64,000 nt of DNA. Origin: Lasiosphaeris hirsuta. Its lineage: Eukaryota > Ascomycota > Sordariomycetes > Sordariales > Lasiosphaeriaceae. The position numbers and the translations under genes are program-made. The stretch spans positions 3,720,001 to 3,784,000 of the forward strand of contig JAUKUA010000002.1 in NCBI GenBank assembly GCA_030549175.1, written 5' to 3'. Under the pieces are notes generated by a model. The model was not told the DNA's origin, searched no databases, and was given only the letters and a program-made list of their open reading frames with translations. Numbering within the stretch: the first letter of the stretch is position 1; each line of letters opens with the position of its first letter. Below are positions 1-11,640 of this stretch, piece after piece.

Positions 1-1605
1 GCCACCTCGGCCCCGGCGCCCACCTCGTTACCTCGCCCGCACGAGCCAAGAGCTAACCAAATGCCGTCCCTGGTAGACACTGGCAAGGCACACACAATGG
101 CACGCATGGCTGACTCGGGCTGCTTCCATTTCAGCGCTGCACGGTTGGGAGGACAGGGGTTTCGCCTACACAGTAAGCACAGATAGTTTCTGACATTTCG
201 ACAGCTGCTGCTTCGCGCATCACGGCGCTAATACCCCGAGCTTCAACCAATGAAAATGGCACGCCTTCAACAAATTCATGCCCGAGGTAAAACTTTTGTC
301 GAGGGCCCGACCAAGCCACCACCATCATACTACTGCCACCAACCCGTAGTAGTCAGACCCACTACTTACTGGATATGAAGAGTCTTCCGTAGGGACTTGG
401 ATTGGTCGGCATGTGTTACCAACCAGTTTAAGGAATAATATGTGTTGTCTCTAGTATTTTGCTCAAACGTATGGACAATTCCTTGAAGTCATTGAGTCGT
501 CTACCCGATTCTGGCCGCTTCGAATTTATTTGCAAGGCCGCCTCCGAGGTAGGTAACCTTGATTCAGGTCACCTAGCTGTAAGGGTAAATATACTGAACC
601 CCGTTTACCAAGGCGAAGAAACCTATGACTCTTTCGTGAAGATCGCGGAAACAACAGAGTGCATATCCCCTTCAATGTACGCCGACACGCGGCATCGCAA
701 CGTTGATTTCCTATCTTCCAAGTTAGCCAAGAATGATCGCCACAAAAAGTCCCTATACAGCGTGGATAAAGAACTAGAAAGGTGCGAGGCATGGATGATG
801 CTATCGACAAGCTAAAGAGGCGGCCGTATCTACTCCACTGCGCTTTTACTCTCTTCTATGGCCTCAAAGACACCCTATCTACACAGGTATGCATGTGCCT
901 CGTACGTACATACTGCATGCAAATATGAAAGGAAAATGCATCACATAGAGAATAGTGATAATCATGACAAGGAATGAAATACACCACGGATGAAATCGAT
1001 CAAGACAACAAGATAAAGCCATCCAACCGTTGCAGCAACTGAAGATGTACCTATCCTTTTGAATGTAGTCTTCCACCCCCAAAGATCGGAATAATTAGAG
1101 ATAGAGCACATCATAACCTTCAGTGCTTGTTCAAAGGATCTTTCTCCCAAAGCATGAGCATCGCTATCTTGCCTTGGTTGTCTTGCATGAGACGGTTGTG
1201 TTTCCCGACTAGATTTTGTCCTCTGTTCGAATTACACTCGATGTAGAAAGGCTCGAAATGGAAAATACATCTTGCTCTGGACGTTGACTTGCAATTCGTG
1301 ACTTGAAAACATCTTGAAAGGTATCTTTTCTCTATCAATAATACAAAATGTCTAAATGATAACTATATGGACACGATGCTCCTTCATGCTGGCCCGCGTA
1401 TGTCTACCTCTGGTGGATTGCCGCTAATTTTACACCATCTTACATGCATCAGGGTGGCGCAAATCCAATATCGAGTGCAAAGCTCGACGAGGAGAGGGGG
1501 GACTGCGGGGCGCGGGGAATAGTGGACAAAGAAAAGGTCAATGACAGAATACAAATACAAGGCAAATGGAATCGCTTGGCTGTCTGCCTGACTTCCCGCC
1601 TCCGG

Positions 1606-1657
<52 letters not shown>

Positions 1658-2115
1658 TACAATATCACCCCTCCCCTCCGCTCCTCCAAGCTTCCCCAGA
1701 CCTCTTCCTTGGTCCCCGATGCGGCCAAGATGGTGAGATGCAGGTCGCCAAGCCGCACAAGACGCCACGCGCCATGAAACAGCGAACCAGGGGGTGGCGT
1801 GCCGCCCTGGCTAATCTCAGGCAGGAGTAAAAGTCTTGGGAGTGCTATATCTCTCCAAGTACAATTATCTGTTGGACGGTTGCTGCTTTGGTGACCTCTC
1901 GGCAACCGGTTCCTATCGACCGAAGGGAGGCGTTCCGGCTTGGCCCCATCTCAAGCCCCCAACCCTTCGAATCGTCGAGATGGGCTTGGGGTGCATGGAC
2001 TGGGGAGGTATGACATGCCGGATTGCGGTGTATTGTTTGTGGTTCGTGATGTTGCAGCCGCCCCGCGGCTCAACTCGACGCCAGGTCTCACTCGTCACTG
2101 AGGGTTCTAGGCTCA
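1..2115. other. gene-poor stretch, no supported gene
   Basis: No family-like protein or convincing exon chain is visible on either strand. The best open frame starts at an ATG at 471 and stops at 815 on the plus strand (114 codons). It has no motif I recognise, no signal peptide and no membrane segment, so I do not call it a gene. A CA microsatellite interrupts the stretch at 1608-1654. The remainder has ordinary composition, without long A/T runs or obvious repeat structure. Confidence 0.5.
1608..1654. repeat. (CA)n microsatellite, about 23 units
   Basis: A perfect CA dinucleotide run of 47 bases. It produces spurious Cys-Val and Thr-His repeats in overlapping frames, which are artefacts and not protein. 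The tract is likely length-polymorphic between strains, which is an inference from its purity and length. Confidence 0.97.
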
Positions 2116-2553
2116 TCACGAAATGCGCTCGAATCGGTTCAGGCGAGAGTGACGCTCCCAGGTTATTGTGACAGCGGCAGCCGGCTGGGGGAATTGTATG
2201 TGGGGACCGGAGGGGGCGTGCGACCGCATGGGTTGCTGTTTGCGGGGTGGTTCCGCAACCTCGACGTGCTTTGCCGTGACAGCTGTCTCGACGATGGTTG
2301 CCTTCTCTGAGAGCACGGCGTTGGTTGTCGTTGGGTCTTCGACGTCTGTCGGCAGCCGCTGGCGGTCGTCCTTCGGGTACGGCGTGGGTGCACGGTAGCG
2401 GACGGGGTGATGACTTGAGCTGCCGGTTCTCCATCTCGACGGCGTGATTAGCCAGTTGGGTTGGTTGTCAAGGATCTTCTGGCCGAGTTCCGTGAGCCCT
2501 GATGTTGCACCCGCAGGCCTGGTGGAGTGGCATCGAGACATTGCAGAGCCCAT
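2116..2553 (-). CDS. hypothetical protein (weak)
   Basis: An uninterrupted frame of 145 codons beginning at the ATG at 2553 (MGSAMSRCHS). Its N-terminal half contains a short helical-looking segment, LTELGQKILDNQPNWL, followed by a Pro/Thr/Ser-rich tail that looks disordered. There is no signal peptide, membrane helix or known domain. The frame stays open further upstream to 2829, but that part is low-complexity and the ATG at 2553 is the better start. Composition differs little from the neighbouring non-coding DNA. It could be a small lineage-specific gene or a chance ORF, and no intron signals support it. Confidence 0.32.
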   Translation of the reverse strand: MGSAMSRCHSTRPAGATSGLTELGQKILDNQPNWLITPSRWRTGSSSHHPVRYRAPTPYPKDDRQRLPTDVEDPTTTNAVLSEKATIVETAVTAKHVEVAEPPRKQQPMRSHAPSGPHIQFPQPAAAVTITWERHSRLNRFERIS

Positions 2554-5500
2554 TGTGGTGGCTGTAGGCGAATAATCTAGTGGGATGGCGAGGGAGTAGG
2601 GATCTATGAATCTCGAATGAGTGTGTCGTGCTGTGGGTCTCTCGTGATGCCGAATAGACAGTGTGCTAGAGCTCGAGGGAAGTGGATGCAGGATGGCTGT
2701 TATAATAACCAGGTGTTTGCATTTCTTGTAGTTGGAGGGGGAAAGAGGCATTCGGGGATTATATACATGAGGAATCAGGGTATATGCTTTGGTGGTATGC
2801 GGTAAGACATATATGATCCCTTCCCCCACCAGAGGCTCTTGGCGGTTATCTACCGTAGATGTCGATCACATTGGCATGAAATTCTCCCAGTGAGACGCAG
2901 CTGACCGCAGTGCTTGGTACCATGGCGCAACGTCCCTGGGGCTCATGTATGCTTGATTGCGAAGGTATTAAGCTCCTGTCTAGCCTGGCAAGTGCGAGCG
3001 AGGAAAACACTGGACACTGGCGCATGCTGGCAACCCGCGGTCCACCAGGTCACAGACTCGCAGGCCGCGGGGTCTATTCTTGCGCTGCGAAAGGTACCTT
3101 TGGTACTGCCCAAAAAGGCACTTGGGCAACTCTGGAGCGCAGCAATGACACGCCAAGGCAGCACGGCGCCATTTGGAACGATGGAAAGTGAAAACGGCAA
3201 GTTCCACCCAACAGTCTCGCAGCAACGTAGCCTTCAGGGTTCCGCAAGCTGCCTGTGGGGGAAAAAAAAAACGAAACTCCGAAAAGGGTTTTTGCAACGC
3301 AGACCAAGGGCATCAAGTCTTGGCCTAGCGCCAAGGTGTGCATATCCTCGCGCAGATCCCTAGGCCCAAGACTCTCCCAAGACCCACGGTCCGATTCGGT
3401 AAATTCGGTAGAGTGCGCCAGCGCGCCACGCGTACTGCGGTGCTGGGCAGCGAAACTGGTACCACAGCCACAAGAAGGGTGGCCGAAGGTTGGACGGTTG
3501 CTCCCGTTCCGCAGCGAACATCTCGAAAAGACGAAAAACGCACGAAATTTCGAGTCTTGGCTGCGTAATCAGTCCATCTGGCTGCAGCCATATGCGCCAG
3601 GCCAAGGGGCGCGAAAGAAAGCCAAGATGCAAAGGCAAGCAAGCTGTCGAGTTAGTACAGGGCGCTTTGTTGGGGGGTCAGGGGCTGAGCACTAACAGCA
3701 CACTGAACGCGTAGCGATAAGGGCTGATAAGTGCTTGGCAAGGTCTTGCAAGTGCAGGAGGAAAGGAAATCGATCAACGGACAGTACACGTTTTCGTCAT
3801 CCTCCTGCCCTGCACCGACATCCCGATGTCCTGCGAAGCTGCGAAACTCGAAACTGGAAACCGACGGCGTCGCCCGGATTTCACGGGTTCCCTGCGTGCC
3901 ACCATCCTCTTGGCGGGGCTGTCTACGGCAATAGCGGTAGGGGGATGACGATGTCCATTTCTCGCAGCGCCTCCCTTTCCTTTGCCAAGAAGCCCAAGCA
4001 GCCATCATCCTCGGCCTCCGTCCTCGGTGGCATTTGCGGCTTCCCAGTCTGACTGTGCAACCGGTGACCGCAAAGGGGAAGGGGAAGAGGCTAGACACTG
4101 GGAGACAAACATGCATGGTATGATGTTTGAGTCAAAGACGGTTTTGCCAAGAGCCTCGTGCTGCTCCAGCCAGCCGTCATTCGGTTTGCAGCACAGGACG
4201 AGAAGACAAGCAGAAACGCTCGCTGTTCTATTCTCGTCTGTTCCTGTCTTTTACTCGCCGCCAGCCGACCTCGAGTCTGCACATAGCTGCTGCATCACCA
4301 CACAAACGTATAGCCCTCCGCGATAAACAAACTGCCCCATTCTCCCCCACGTTCGCCTTTTGGACAGCCTCGAGTACGCCTCACCTCCCACGGACGACTA
4401 AAAGAGGGACTGGCAGACGCCATCAAATCTCTTGTCAGAGCTTGTCAAGTGGCACCATCGTGGATTTCTGTCTGCCAAGCAACCATCTGCCGTCACTCGT
4501 CGCGCTCGCCTAGCGCCTCGGCGCCAGGCCGCCAAGCCGTTACATTTGCCGATCGAGGGCTCTTGGCATTCCGCGGTTCTCGCGAGCCAGTCCTGACGTG
4601 GGATGTCTTAGCATCGCCGTGTCTTCCGTTGCCCGACGGCCGTGCTGGTCAAGGAAGGAGAGGGGAACAGTAGACACACGCCGGTTCCCGGCGGACGACG
4701 AGTCCGCGCAACTTTACAAAGCCGCGGCGGTGTGGAACCGCCAAGAGGAACACTCGTCAAATCTACTTCGCCATACCGCCCACGGGGACTGGGGTTGCTT
4801 CTGCGATTAGTGTAGACAGCACGGGGCGGTCCACAGCTATGCCGTGCCCATGGCCGCTCATGGTTTTACAAAGAAGATTAGACGGCTCTTGGCCGTCTTG
4901 GCTTTTGCAATAGGGCCGCCTCGCGAATTCCTGGGGCCGGCTGGACAACCACAAACAAAGTGCTGGTTGAGCTTTGGCTTGGCAGTCTCCAGGTGACGAC
5001 GCCGGGTTCCTCCCAGTTTTGCGTAATCCTATTTACCAGCTGTGAAGTCTTGGGGTTATTTGTTCAGGCTTGTATCATGCTGTCCTGGATGGTGCTGTGC
5101 TGGATGGTTGATCGGGGCAAATAGCGCACTCGAGGCAGATCCCCGCAATGGCGGGCAAAAGACATAGCGTCTTGGCTATCGTAAGTCCGTCTCACAACCT
5201 CTTGGCCAAGTCCGCGAGGAAGCGGCCCCTCCATTCTCGTCTTGCTCCCTTTATCGCAGAACACACCGCACTGCCCTACTCATTTCAGAAATTCAGATGA
5301 GCCTAACAGCTCCCTACCCGAGACTGTGGCACACAATCTGGGTTGAAAGGCCAGCTATGACACAAGTGGCACCATCAGTAGGTGTATCTGTCACGTGTTT
5401 GTTATGTTTCAGTCATATTGGCTAGGTTTTACCTGATCTGTACGGAGTAACATACGCCGGCCGATGATAAGGGGTTGTCTGCCCCAGGAAGGCGCTCAGA

Positions 5501-6779
5501 TAACGTGCCTCTGGCTCCCACGTGGGTCCCATGACATATCAAAATCGAGAACCGTGGGATCAAGTTTGGGATTTATCATACGTTGCACAAAGGTGTGGCG
5601 ATAATCTGAGCTACAAATCTTAGGTGCGTTTATCTTACATACCAGGTCTTCCCATGTTTCTCGAGATAGCACCTGAGGCCATCCAGTCTACAAGCGCCAT
5701 TCATAGGCACCTATCCAGATCGTCACCGGCACCAAGAAGCCGTCATTAGGACAAGCGTCATAGCAACCTTCCGTTAAACCTGTTTTCTCTGGTCTTGATT
5801 CCATTGTCTCGGAAACCTCGAGTGTGCCATTCCCCTCGGCCAATCAGGTTTGATATACCACAGAGACAAACACCGGGTCGAGGACCAGAACTGTACCATT
5901 TGGCCGTCTTCATAACGCCAACTGAGGGGGAAGGAGCATGCAGAAACAACCTGCCGGCTGTCGTTCTCACTTTCATTCAGCCTCGGCCAAGTGACAGGTA
6001 GAAAGGTAAGCAGTCGTTACAAAGGTGGGCATCCCGAGTTTGGGGGAGATTTAGGCTCTGGGGAGCGTGAAGCAACTCCGTTCTCAACATGGTGTCCGCA
6101 TTGTCACGACAATCATCAACCCGCTCGGGATGCGCGAAACTAGACTCCGGCTGTGCCAGATCAGCCCCCGCAATGTGCTCACACCACCTCGGCGGATGGT
6201 GGTGAGGCTGTCGCAGGTTTCAGTCTGTCTTATCTCTCGCCAAGGACAATATTGGATTTTGCTGGACCTATGGTCAGCCGAGTTGAGTCGATGCCGAATG
6301 ATGCACCCGCTTTCGGTCCGCGCCGCGCTCCTCGGCCCCCAAGAGCTGAGGTCTAGACTTGGCGCGCCGCATAGCTACGCCAGCTGAAGAGCTGATAATG
6401 CAACTCTTGCACTCCCATGAGACCCTCTTGCTAGAAATGCATACCTTTTCTATGTCACTGAGGGATTGAGGTTGTCCCAGTTCTCAGGCGGCAGAGCGGG
6501 TTTAATGCAGTGAGGAGGATCTCCCGGGTTCAATGTTGCTAGCGCTAAGGTAAGGTATATTGAACCGGTTTAAGAGAGGTTCGAGTAATCAAGTCCCGAA
6601 TTTATTTACAAGTGGCCGGACTTACATCGCATTACCCCTCACACGGATCACATACGGTTTGCACAGGTCAACCAACACTCCCGGTCTCCCCGCTGCTGAT
6701 ACAACTGGTCACATCCCCCCCCCCCCCCCCCTTTAGCACCCTTCTCGTGCGACCAAGACAGCTTGTCTCGGGGAACACA
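2554..6779. other. long intergenic region, no supported gene
   Basis: Many overlapping ORFs of 60-150 codons occur in all frames, but none shows a family motif or a consistent exon structure. A short imperfect repeat (two versions of gctgt-ctggatggt) sits at about 5081-5107. A TCACGTG-type E-box core lies near 5391. The last few hundred bases are presumably the promoter and leader of the CoA-transferase gene that starts at 6780. Confidence 0.45.
6715..6731. repeat. poly-C tract (17 C)
   Basis: A pure C run about 50 bases before the ATG at 6780, so probably in the 5' leader of the CoA-transferase transcript. Its position makes the in-frame extension upstream of 6780 implausible as protein, because it would encode a Pro run in an otherwise random sequence. 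Confidence 0.9.
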
Positions 6780-8681
6780 ATGCCACAGGAACCCAGAATT
6801 GCGGATGCCTACGGGCCCGGGACCTATGCCGACCGAGCTTTTGTTCCTGTCCCGCGTGACACGGAACGCATTTTCCGGCTACTTGCATCCCAGACACCGG
6901 GCTTCACCCGAGATGAATCGCTGCTGTCAAAGACCCGATTCGTCGGCGAGGACTACCCCGTCCTTCCCGGGCCCATCAAGGCCGTCTCCGTCTCGGCGGC
7001 ACTGCATGCCATGGCCGGCATTGTCGCCGACGAGATCTTGACCATCCGCGGCCTCGAGAACACGGACCGGCAGATAACGGTAAACACGACGCATGTGGCT
7101 TTTTTCCTCGGCACTGTTGCCCTCGTGTATCTGGGTGGGGAAAGCATGGCGTCTCTCGGGGCCAAGGGGAAGCTGAGGCCGATGCTTACGGACTGGGAGC
7201 ACGGGTGGCACTCAACGCCGATGAAACTGCGTGGTACGGGCATCTATCCGACCCGTACTCCTGGGGTGTGGTATAGCCTGCACGGCTCTCTCGACATTCC
7301 GCCCATGCTGCGATACCACGGCATCGACCCCGAGACCCCCGGCCTTGACACCAACGACAAAGCCGCCGCACACATCGCGCGCTTCACCGCACTCTCGAGC
7401 CCCGAGGAGCTGGAAATGCGCAACCTCCTCGGCGGCTTCTGCGGTAGCATCTGCTTCACGCCGCAACAATGGTCATCTAGCGCCATGGGCCGAGCGCTCG
7501 CCTCGCACCCCCTCGTCAACGTCAAGCCAATGCTGCACGCGCGTCTAACCCCTCCGACCCCGTTCCCGGCCCTCTCCCCGGACGACACCCGGCCCCTCGC
7601 CGGCATCAAGGTCGTCGAGATGACGCGCATCATCGCCGGGCCCCAGATCGGCGCCATGCTTGCCGCCTACGGCGCCGACGTCATCCGCATCAACGCCCCC
7701 CACCTCCACGACGTCAACACCCTCCAGCTCACCCTCAACGCGGGCAAGACCACCGTCGGGCTCGACATCCGCGACCCCGTCGACAAGGCGCGCGTACTCG
7801 CCCTCGTCGAGCAGGCCGATGTCTTTTTGCAAGGTTTCCGGCCGGGGCGGCTCGCGCGCCACGGGCTTGCGCTCGAGGACCTGCTCGTCATGGCCGCGCG
7901 CCGCGGCCGGGGCATCGTCTATGTCAGCGAGAGCTGCTACGGGCCGGACGGGTACTACGCGCAGCGGCCCGGGTGGCAGCAGATTGCGGACTGCGCGTCC
8001 GGCGCGGCGTACGTTAGCGGGAGGGGGCTGGACTTGGGGGACGGGGAGTGCGTGTTGCCGCCGCTGCCGATTAGCGATATGGCGACGGGTATCGTCGGCG
8101 CGGTGGGCACGATGATGGCGTTGAGGGATCGCGCGACCAAGGGCGGGAGTTATGAGGTGCATGCGGCGTTGGTCGCGGTAAACTCGTATGCGCTAACCGA
8201 GGGCGTCGGGCTGTACCCGCGGCAGACGGTGAGGGAGGGCCAGGAAAGGTTCGGGTGGGCCGAGATGCGTGGGGCCCATCATGTGCTGGACTTGTTGAGG
8301 ACGGTGCTGGAGGGATGGGGGCGGACAGAGCCGCTAGCGAGCTATCTAAAAGAAGATAGCGGTTGGTTCCAAACTTGGGAGGGCAGCGCGTTCGGAGATG
8401 GGAAGAGGTTGAGTATTCTGAGGCCGGTTGTTGAGTTCATCCGGGGAGAGGATGGGGCGCTGGAGGGCGGTGTCAACCCCGAGTGGAGGTCGCCGAGCGT
8501 GCCATACGCCATGGTGGAAAAGGATAAGGTTAAATTCATCAACGCCAGAGAGTCCAGCAGACGATGGTTCTTACGGGGTTCGATTGGCCGTCTTGGCTTG
8601 CTGTGGGCTCGTTGGTTTGGCCGTACCAGGGAAAAGATCAAGGTTGGGCGACAGGATGGAAAGTATCCGGCGGATATCTGA
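6780..8681 (+). CDS. CoA-transferase family III (CaiB/BaiF) protein
   Basis: An intronless gene of 633 codons. Residues from about 275 form a class III CoA-transferase domain that starts PLAGIKVVEMTRIIAGPQIG, the Rossmann-type N-terminus of the CaiB/BaiF fold. It continues with VFLQGFRPGRLARHGL and RPGWQQIADCASG. The PLPISDMATG motif at about residue 433 matches the position of the catalytic Asp of formyl-CoA transferase (Asp169), which carries the acyl anhydride intermediate. The N-terminal part resembles a degenerate second copy of the C-terminal half, as in the long fungal members; bacterial enzymes are near 400 residues. No mitochondrial presequence or PTS1 is obvious. The start at 6780 follows a poly-C leader and fits the first residues MPQEPRIADAYG. 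The acyl-CoA substrate cannot be read from the sequence. Family assignment is strong, role unknown. Confidence 0.88.
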   Translation: MPQEPRIADAYGPGTYADRAFVPVPRDTERIFRLLASQTPGFTRDESLLSKTRFVGEDYPVLPGPIKAVSVSAALHAMAGIVADEILTIRGLENTDRQITVNTTHVAFFLGTVALVYLGGESMASLGAKGKLRPMLTDWEHGWHSTPMKLRGTGIYPTRTPGVWYSLHGSLDIPPMLRYHGIDPETPGLDTNDKAAAHIARFTALSSPEELEMRNLLGGFCGSICFTPQQWSSSAMGRALASHPLVNVKPMLHARLTPPTPFPALSPDDTRPLAGIKVVEMTRIIAGPQIGAMLAAYGADVIRINAPHLHDVNTLQLTLNAGKTTVGLDIRDPVDKARVLALVEQADVFLQGFRPGRLARHGLALEDLLVMAARRGRGIVYVSESCYGPDGYYAQRPGWQQIADCASGAAYVSGRGLDLGDGECVLPPLPISDMATGIVGAVGTMMALRDRATKGGSYEVHAALVAVNSYALTEGVGLYPRQTVREGQERFGWAEMRGAHHVLDLLRTVLEGWGRTEPLASYLKEDSGWFQTWEGSAFGDGKRLSILRPVVEFIRGEDGALEGGVNPEWRSPSVPYAMVEKDKVKFINARESSRRWFLRGSIGRLGLLWARWFGRTREKIKVGRQDGKYPADI

Positions 8682-8954
8682 ACCTCCTCGTTCCCAACGG
8701 CTTTGTCGATTGACAATTTATGCTTTGTGCCGTATTTTTTTAGGTTTACACTCTTATTTATACCTTTCATCTCTACCTATATATGGACTGGACAGTCCAC
8801 GGGTTTTCTGGCAGTTACCTATCCTTCCCAATCTCTAGCTCCACCCCCAAAAAGTACTGCTTGCCTACCACTCACTTAGTCACATCCACCTTCGATACCC
8901 TTTCAATACCTACCTATCTAGGTAGTATCACAACAAAACCTAACGACATCCAAT
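8682..8954. other. short intergenic spacer
   Basis: Between the CoA-transferase stop and the next ATG at 8955. It is AT-richer than the flanking coding DNA and holds short repeats of the form ACCTATCTAGGTA around 8920, which may lie in the leader of the downstream gene. Nothing else is seen. Confidence 0.4.
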
Positions 8955-10566
8955 ATGGACTCTCCTACAAAGACGAACCCAACGGTATGCAACCACCCCA
9001 TAGCCCCCTACAGCCGCGAGGCCCGAAAGAAAATGAGAAGCAAACTAATCTCACGAGTTTATAGAACTGGCATGATCTTCCCACGGAGCTTCGACTGATG
9101 ATTTTTGAAGCATTCATCGATGACTGCAAGACTACAGAGCCCCCGTTTGGGCGGCTTGACGGCCCCAAGGCCAACACAGCTATTAAGACGGCCACATACG
9201 CCTCGGTCAATCGAGAATGGCAGGCCTTTTTCGAGGCGAGGCACTTTTGGCATATAGTCCTGACCCCGGAACGTTTGCTAGAGTTCGGCAACATTGTGCA
9301 AGGCTCAAGAAGGCGGCTCGTTGGTCATATCCAGCTGCGTGTCCACTTGGCGTTCCTAGACTGCCCCATATGTGTGTTGACGGGGTGTGCTGCCGATCAT
9401 GAGAAAATCCTGGCTGGCGCTACCCGGACGCTTTTCAACAGCCTCGCAACGTGGGACAAGTCTACCGACCGGAATAGACGGGGATTGGGGTTGGAGCTGA
9501 CCTTGCAAGCCCCGCGGTTTACGGATCAAGAATTGGAGGAGCACCGTCGCACCGGCAACCATAAGGATTGCACGAATCAACGGGAATTTATCAGGTTCCG
9601 GCTGGAATCCCGGGCTACGTGGACTCGGCTGGAATTGGCACCAATACTATCGGACCTCCCCAAAGTCCATGTTGTCACGGAATTCTTTCTCCAGCACCCA
9701 GACTCGTCCAGGGTCGACATTGACGGCACTAAAAAGCTCTTGCAAAGCCTACCCAGTCTCAAGGAGGTTGTCTACGAGCCGCCGAGATTCATGAACCTCG
9801 AGACTCGGAACGATGGTATGTTGACCAAATTGTTTCCAAGCCCATAGGCAGCGGCTGACACCTCTAGGTATTGGTCTCCTCTCCGAATCATTCCTGCCCA
9901 GAACCCTTAGAGGGCTGGAGATGCACGCTGAGCATAATACTTTCCTGGCTGATACCCTTGCTCCACCTAAGCGAGCTTGTACTGCTTTGGGGCGAGCGAG
10001 CCGACATCTCCAAAAGTTGCGGCACCTGCATCTCACTTTTATCATCGACGCCACCACCTTTTTCCAGCCATTGATACCGCATCTCGAGCTTGAGCCGTCA
10101 GGCAGCTGGGACAGGCTCGAGACCCTATCACTAACAGCGCACAAATTGACCCTGTGGGAATGGGATGGCATGAATCTGGATCGTCTAGCCCACGCCCATG
10201 ACCTGCTGGAATCCGCGGCGGTTGCCACTAGACTGATGCCTAAGCTCCGCACCATGTGTCTCTGGGCCGGAAAGGAGTCTATCACGTGCTTTTGCTACAC
10301 GCGGGAGGACGACATGCTGGCCCGTCGCTGTTGTGGTAAGTTCCGCTCTCCCAGGTAGCACCGCTGGCAAATCTAGACTAATCCGCCTACCTTATCCAGT
10401 GACAATTGTAATGCGAACCCGTCACCGGAAATTCGAATGGGAACTGCGAGTGGTGGAAGCCTGGAAACAGACCGCAATACAACAGGCCACGGGGCATTTT
10501 GCCACTGAGCCTTGTTACCAGGTGGAATTCAAGGCTCAGAGCAAAGTCATGAAGGCTAACCGCTGA
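8955..10566 (+). CDS. F-box-like domain protein
   Basis: Four exons: 8955-8984, 9065-9815, 9868-10335 and 10400-10566. The phases agree and give 471 residues. The second exon opens with WHDLPTELRLMIFEAF, matching the F-box consensus (LP.E...I...) common in fungi. The rest is alpha-helical and leucine-rich without clear repeats (for example LPSLKEVVYEPP and LETLSLTAHK), as in the substrate-binding part of many fungal F-box proteins. Introns are 80, 52 and 64 nt with GTATGC, GTATGT and GTAAGT donors. By family it would be a receptor subunit of an SCF ubiquitin ligase binding Skp1. The target is unknown, and many such genes are expanded, fast-evolving paralogues. The first exon is only ten codons, so the exact start is less certain than the rest. 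Confidence 0.8.
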
Positions 10567-10904
10567 TGGCACTGCTCAACCCACCACTAACACTCCCTTT
10601 CGGGCTCAACTTATCACTGGCAGCGAGTCTTCACCAAGAAGCACACCTTAGATTGGAAATAGCTTGGCAATTTTGTGGTGGGAGTGGAGAGGAGGTCTTG
10701 GAGCGATCTTGTTGGCTTTTGTGTACTTACGGGCAAGGGTGACTAGGCATTGGAAAGGCTCGTTGGGAAATTGGGCGCGGGATTTCCGATTAGGAGAAGG
10801 GGTTTAAGGCCGACGGGCATGGTGTTTTGGGCGTTTGGGGTGATGACGGAGGCCTGTTAGAGGCGTCCTAGAGGCATTGGGGAGACTGCAGTACTCTGTC
10901 TCTC
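10567..10904. other. intergenic, before a decayed repeat
   Basis: No gene is seen. The repeat related to the 59-60 kb copies becomes recognisable at about 10905. The sequence just before it has no terminal repeats that I can identify. Confidence 0.4.
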
Positions 10905-11640
10905 TGGGTCCGGAAAGACGCTCCCTGATGAGCCCGACAATATCTGCACATAGAAACTGAAGAAGTTTTGGGACCATGTGTTTGCCAACAACTGGGACAC
11001 CCTCAGAGACAACCCGGAGCCGAGTCCGTTCCCAGAGCGAACTAGGGAATCGTCGACCGAGGTCGAAAAGCCGGCATCATCATCATCAGGGGCGAAAGTC
11101 TCTATGGGGCCTGGTCGTTGTTCCCGCCCAGGAAGCCTGGCGCCACGGATTTGCGCACTGTGCACGACTTTCGACCCATCAACAGAGACACCCTGAAGTC
11201 CGCATACCATTTACATGATGTTGACGTTGATCTCGATGTTTTATGCATCGGCAGACCTTCATGCTAATCAACAACAGATGCCAAAAACGGCTACTGGGCG
11301 GTTCCGATGCATCCCGGACACGAATGGATGACAGCATTCCGCACCCCTAACGGAAAATTTATGTACTGCCGGATGGCGATGGGTTAAAGTGTTTGGGCAT
11401 GACTTGCGCTTGGTTCGGTAGGGTAAAGATCATCTTCTGGGAGTCCTGTGATGCCGCCCATTCTCGATCCGGGTCGTCCTGGCGTCTGAAACGGGTTCCT
11501 CCACAGTTAAGGCATCCCTGGGTTGGCGACTCCCAGGTGAGTTAGGGGTTGAGTCAGGGGTGGAGGAAGGTCGTTGGGTCCACCCGCTCGGAACGAGAAC
11601 GCACACCCGCACCCCGTCAGACGCCAGTCCTCAGGACCGA
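10905..11640 (+). mobile_element. decayed repeat-family member, copy A (interrupted)
   Basis: Translation gives pieces such as KKFWDHVFANNWDTLRDNP at about 10950-11025 and VVGSTRSERERTP at about 11570-11610. These match the better-preserved copy B on the minus strand at 59.2-60.0 kb (HVFADNWDTLRDNP; VVGLTRSEREARP) and the short copy C at 60.5 kb (LPNEPDN; KKFWGHV). In copy B the two blocks are separated by only a few dozen bases. Here they are split by about 480 bases containing a reverse-transcriptase remnant. Stops and frameshifts show it is not expressed as protein. The element class is uncertain; a gag-like or transposon-associated protein is possible. Confidence 0.7.
11140..11386 (+). 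mobile_element. Ty3/Gypsy-type reverse transcriptase remnant
   Basis: From 11151 one frame reads LRTVHDFRPINRDTLKSAY, the RT palm entry motif of LTR retrotransposons (R.V.D.R.LN..T). After a stop, the segment at 11277-11383 reads DAKNGYWAVPMHPGHEWMTA followed by a FRTPNGKF...MAMG block. This is the next conserved part of the RT domain (D...Y.Q....Y..KTAF, F..MPFGL). About 80 residues of pol are represented, broken by at least one stop and missing sequence between the two blocks. No LTRs, integrase or RNase H are visible nearby. It is a dead fragment lodged inside repeat copy A. Confidence 0.78.

Noticed and set aside
1449..1905. Open frames rich in Cys-Val or Thr-His repeats
   Set aside because: They are translations of the CA microsatellite and have no flanking protein-like sequence.
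6612..6779. In-frame N-terminal extension of the CoA-transferase
   Set aside because: It has no ATG at its start, runs through a 17-base poly-C tract and is unlike protein; the ATG at 6780 is used.
7545..8162. Long minus-strand frame opposite the CoA-transferase gene
   Set aside because: A shadow frame created by the high GC3 of the real gene; Arg/Gly/Val-rich with no motif.
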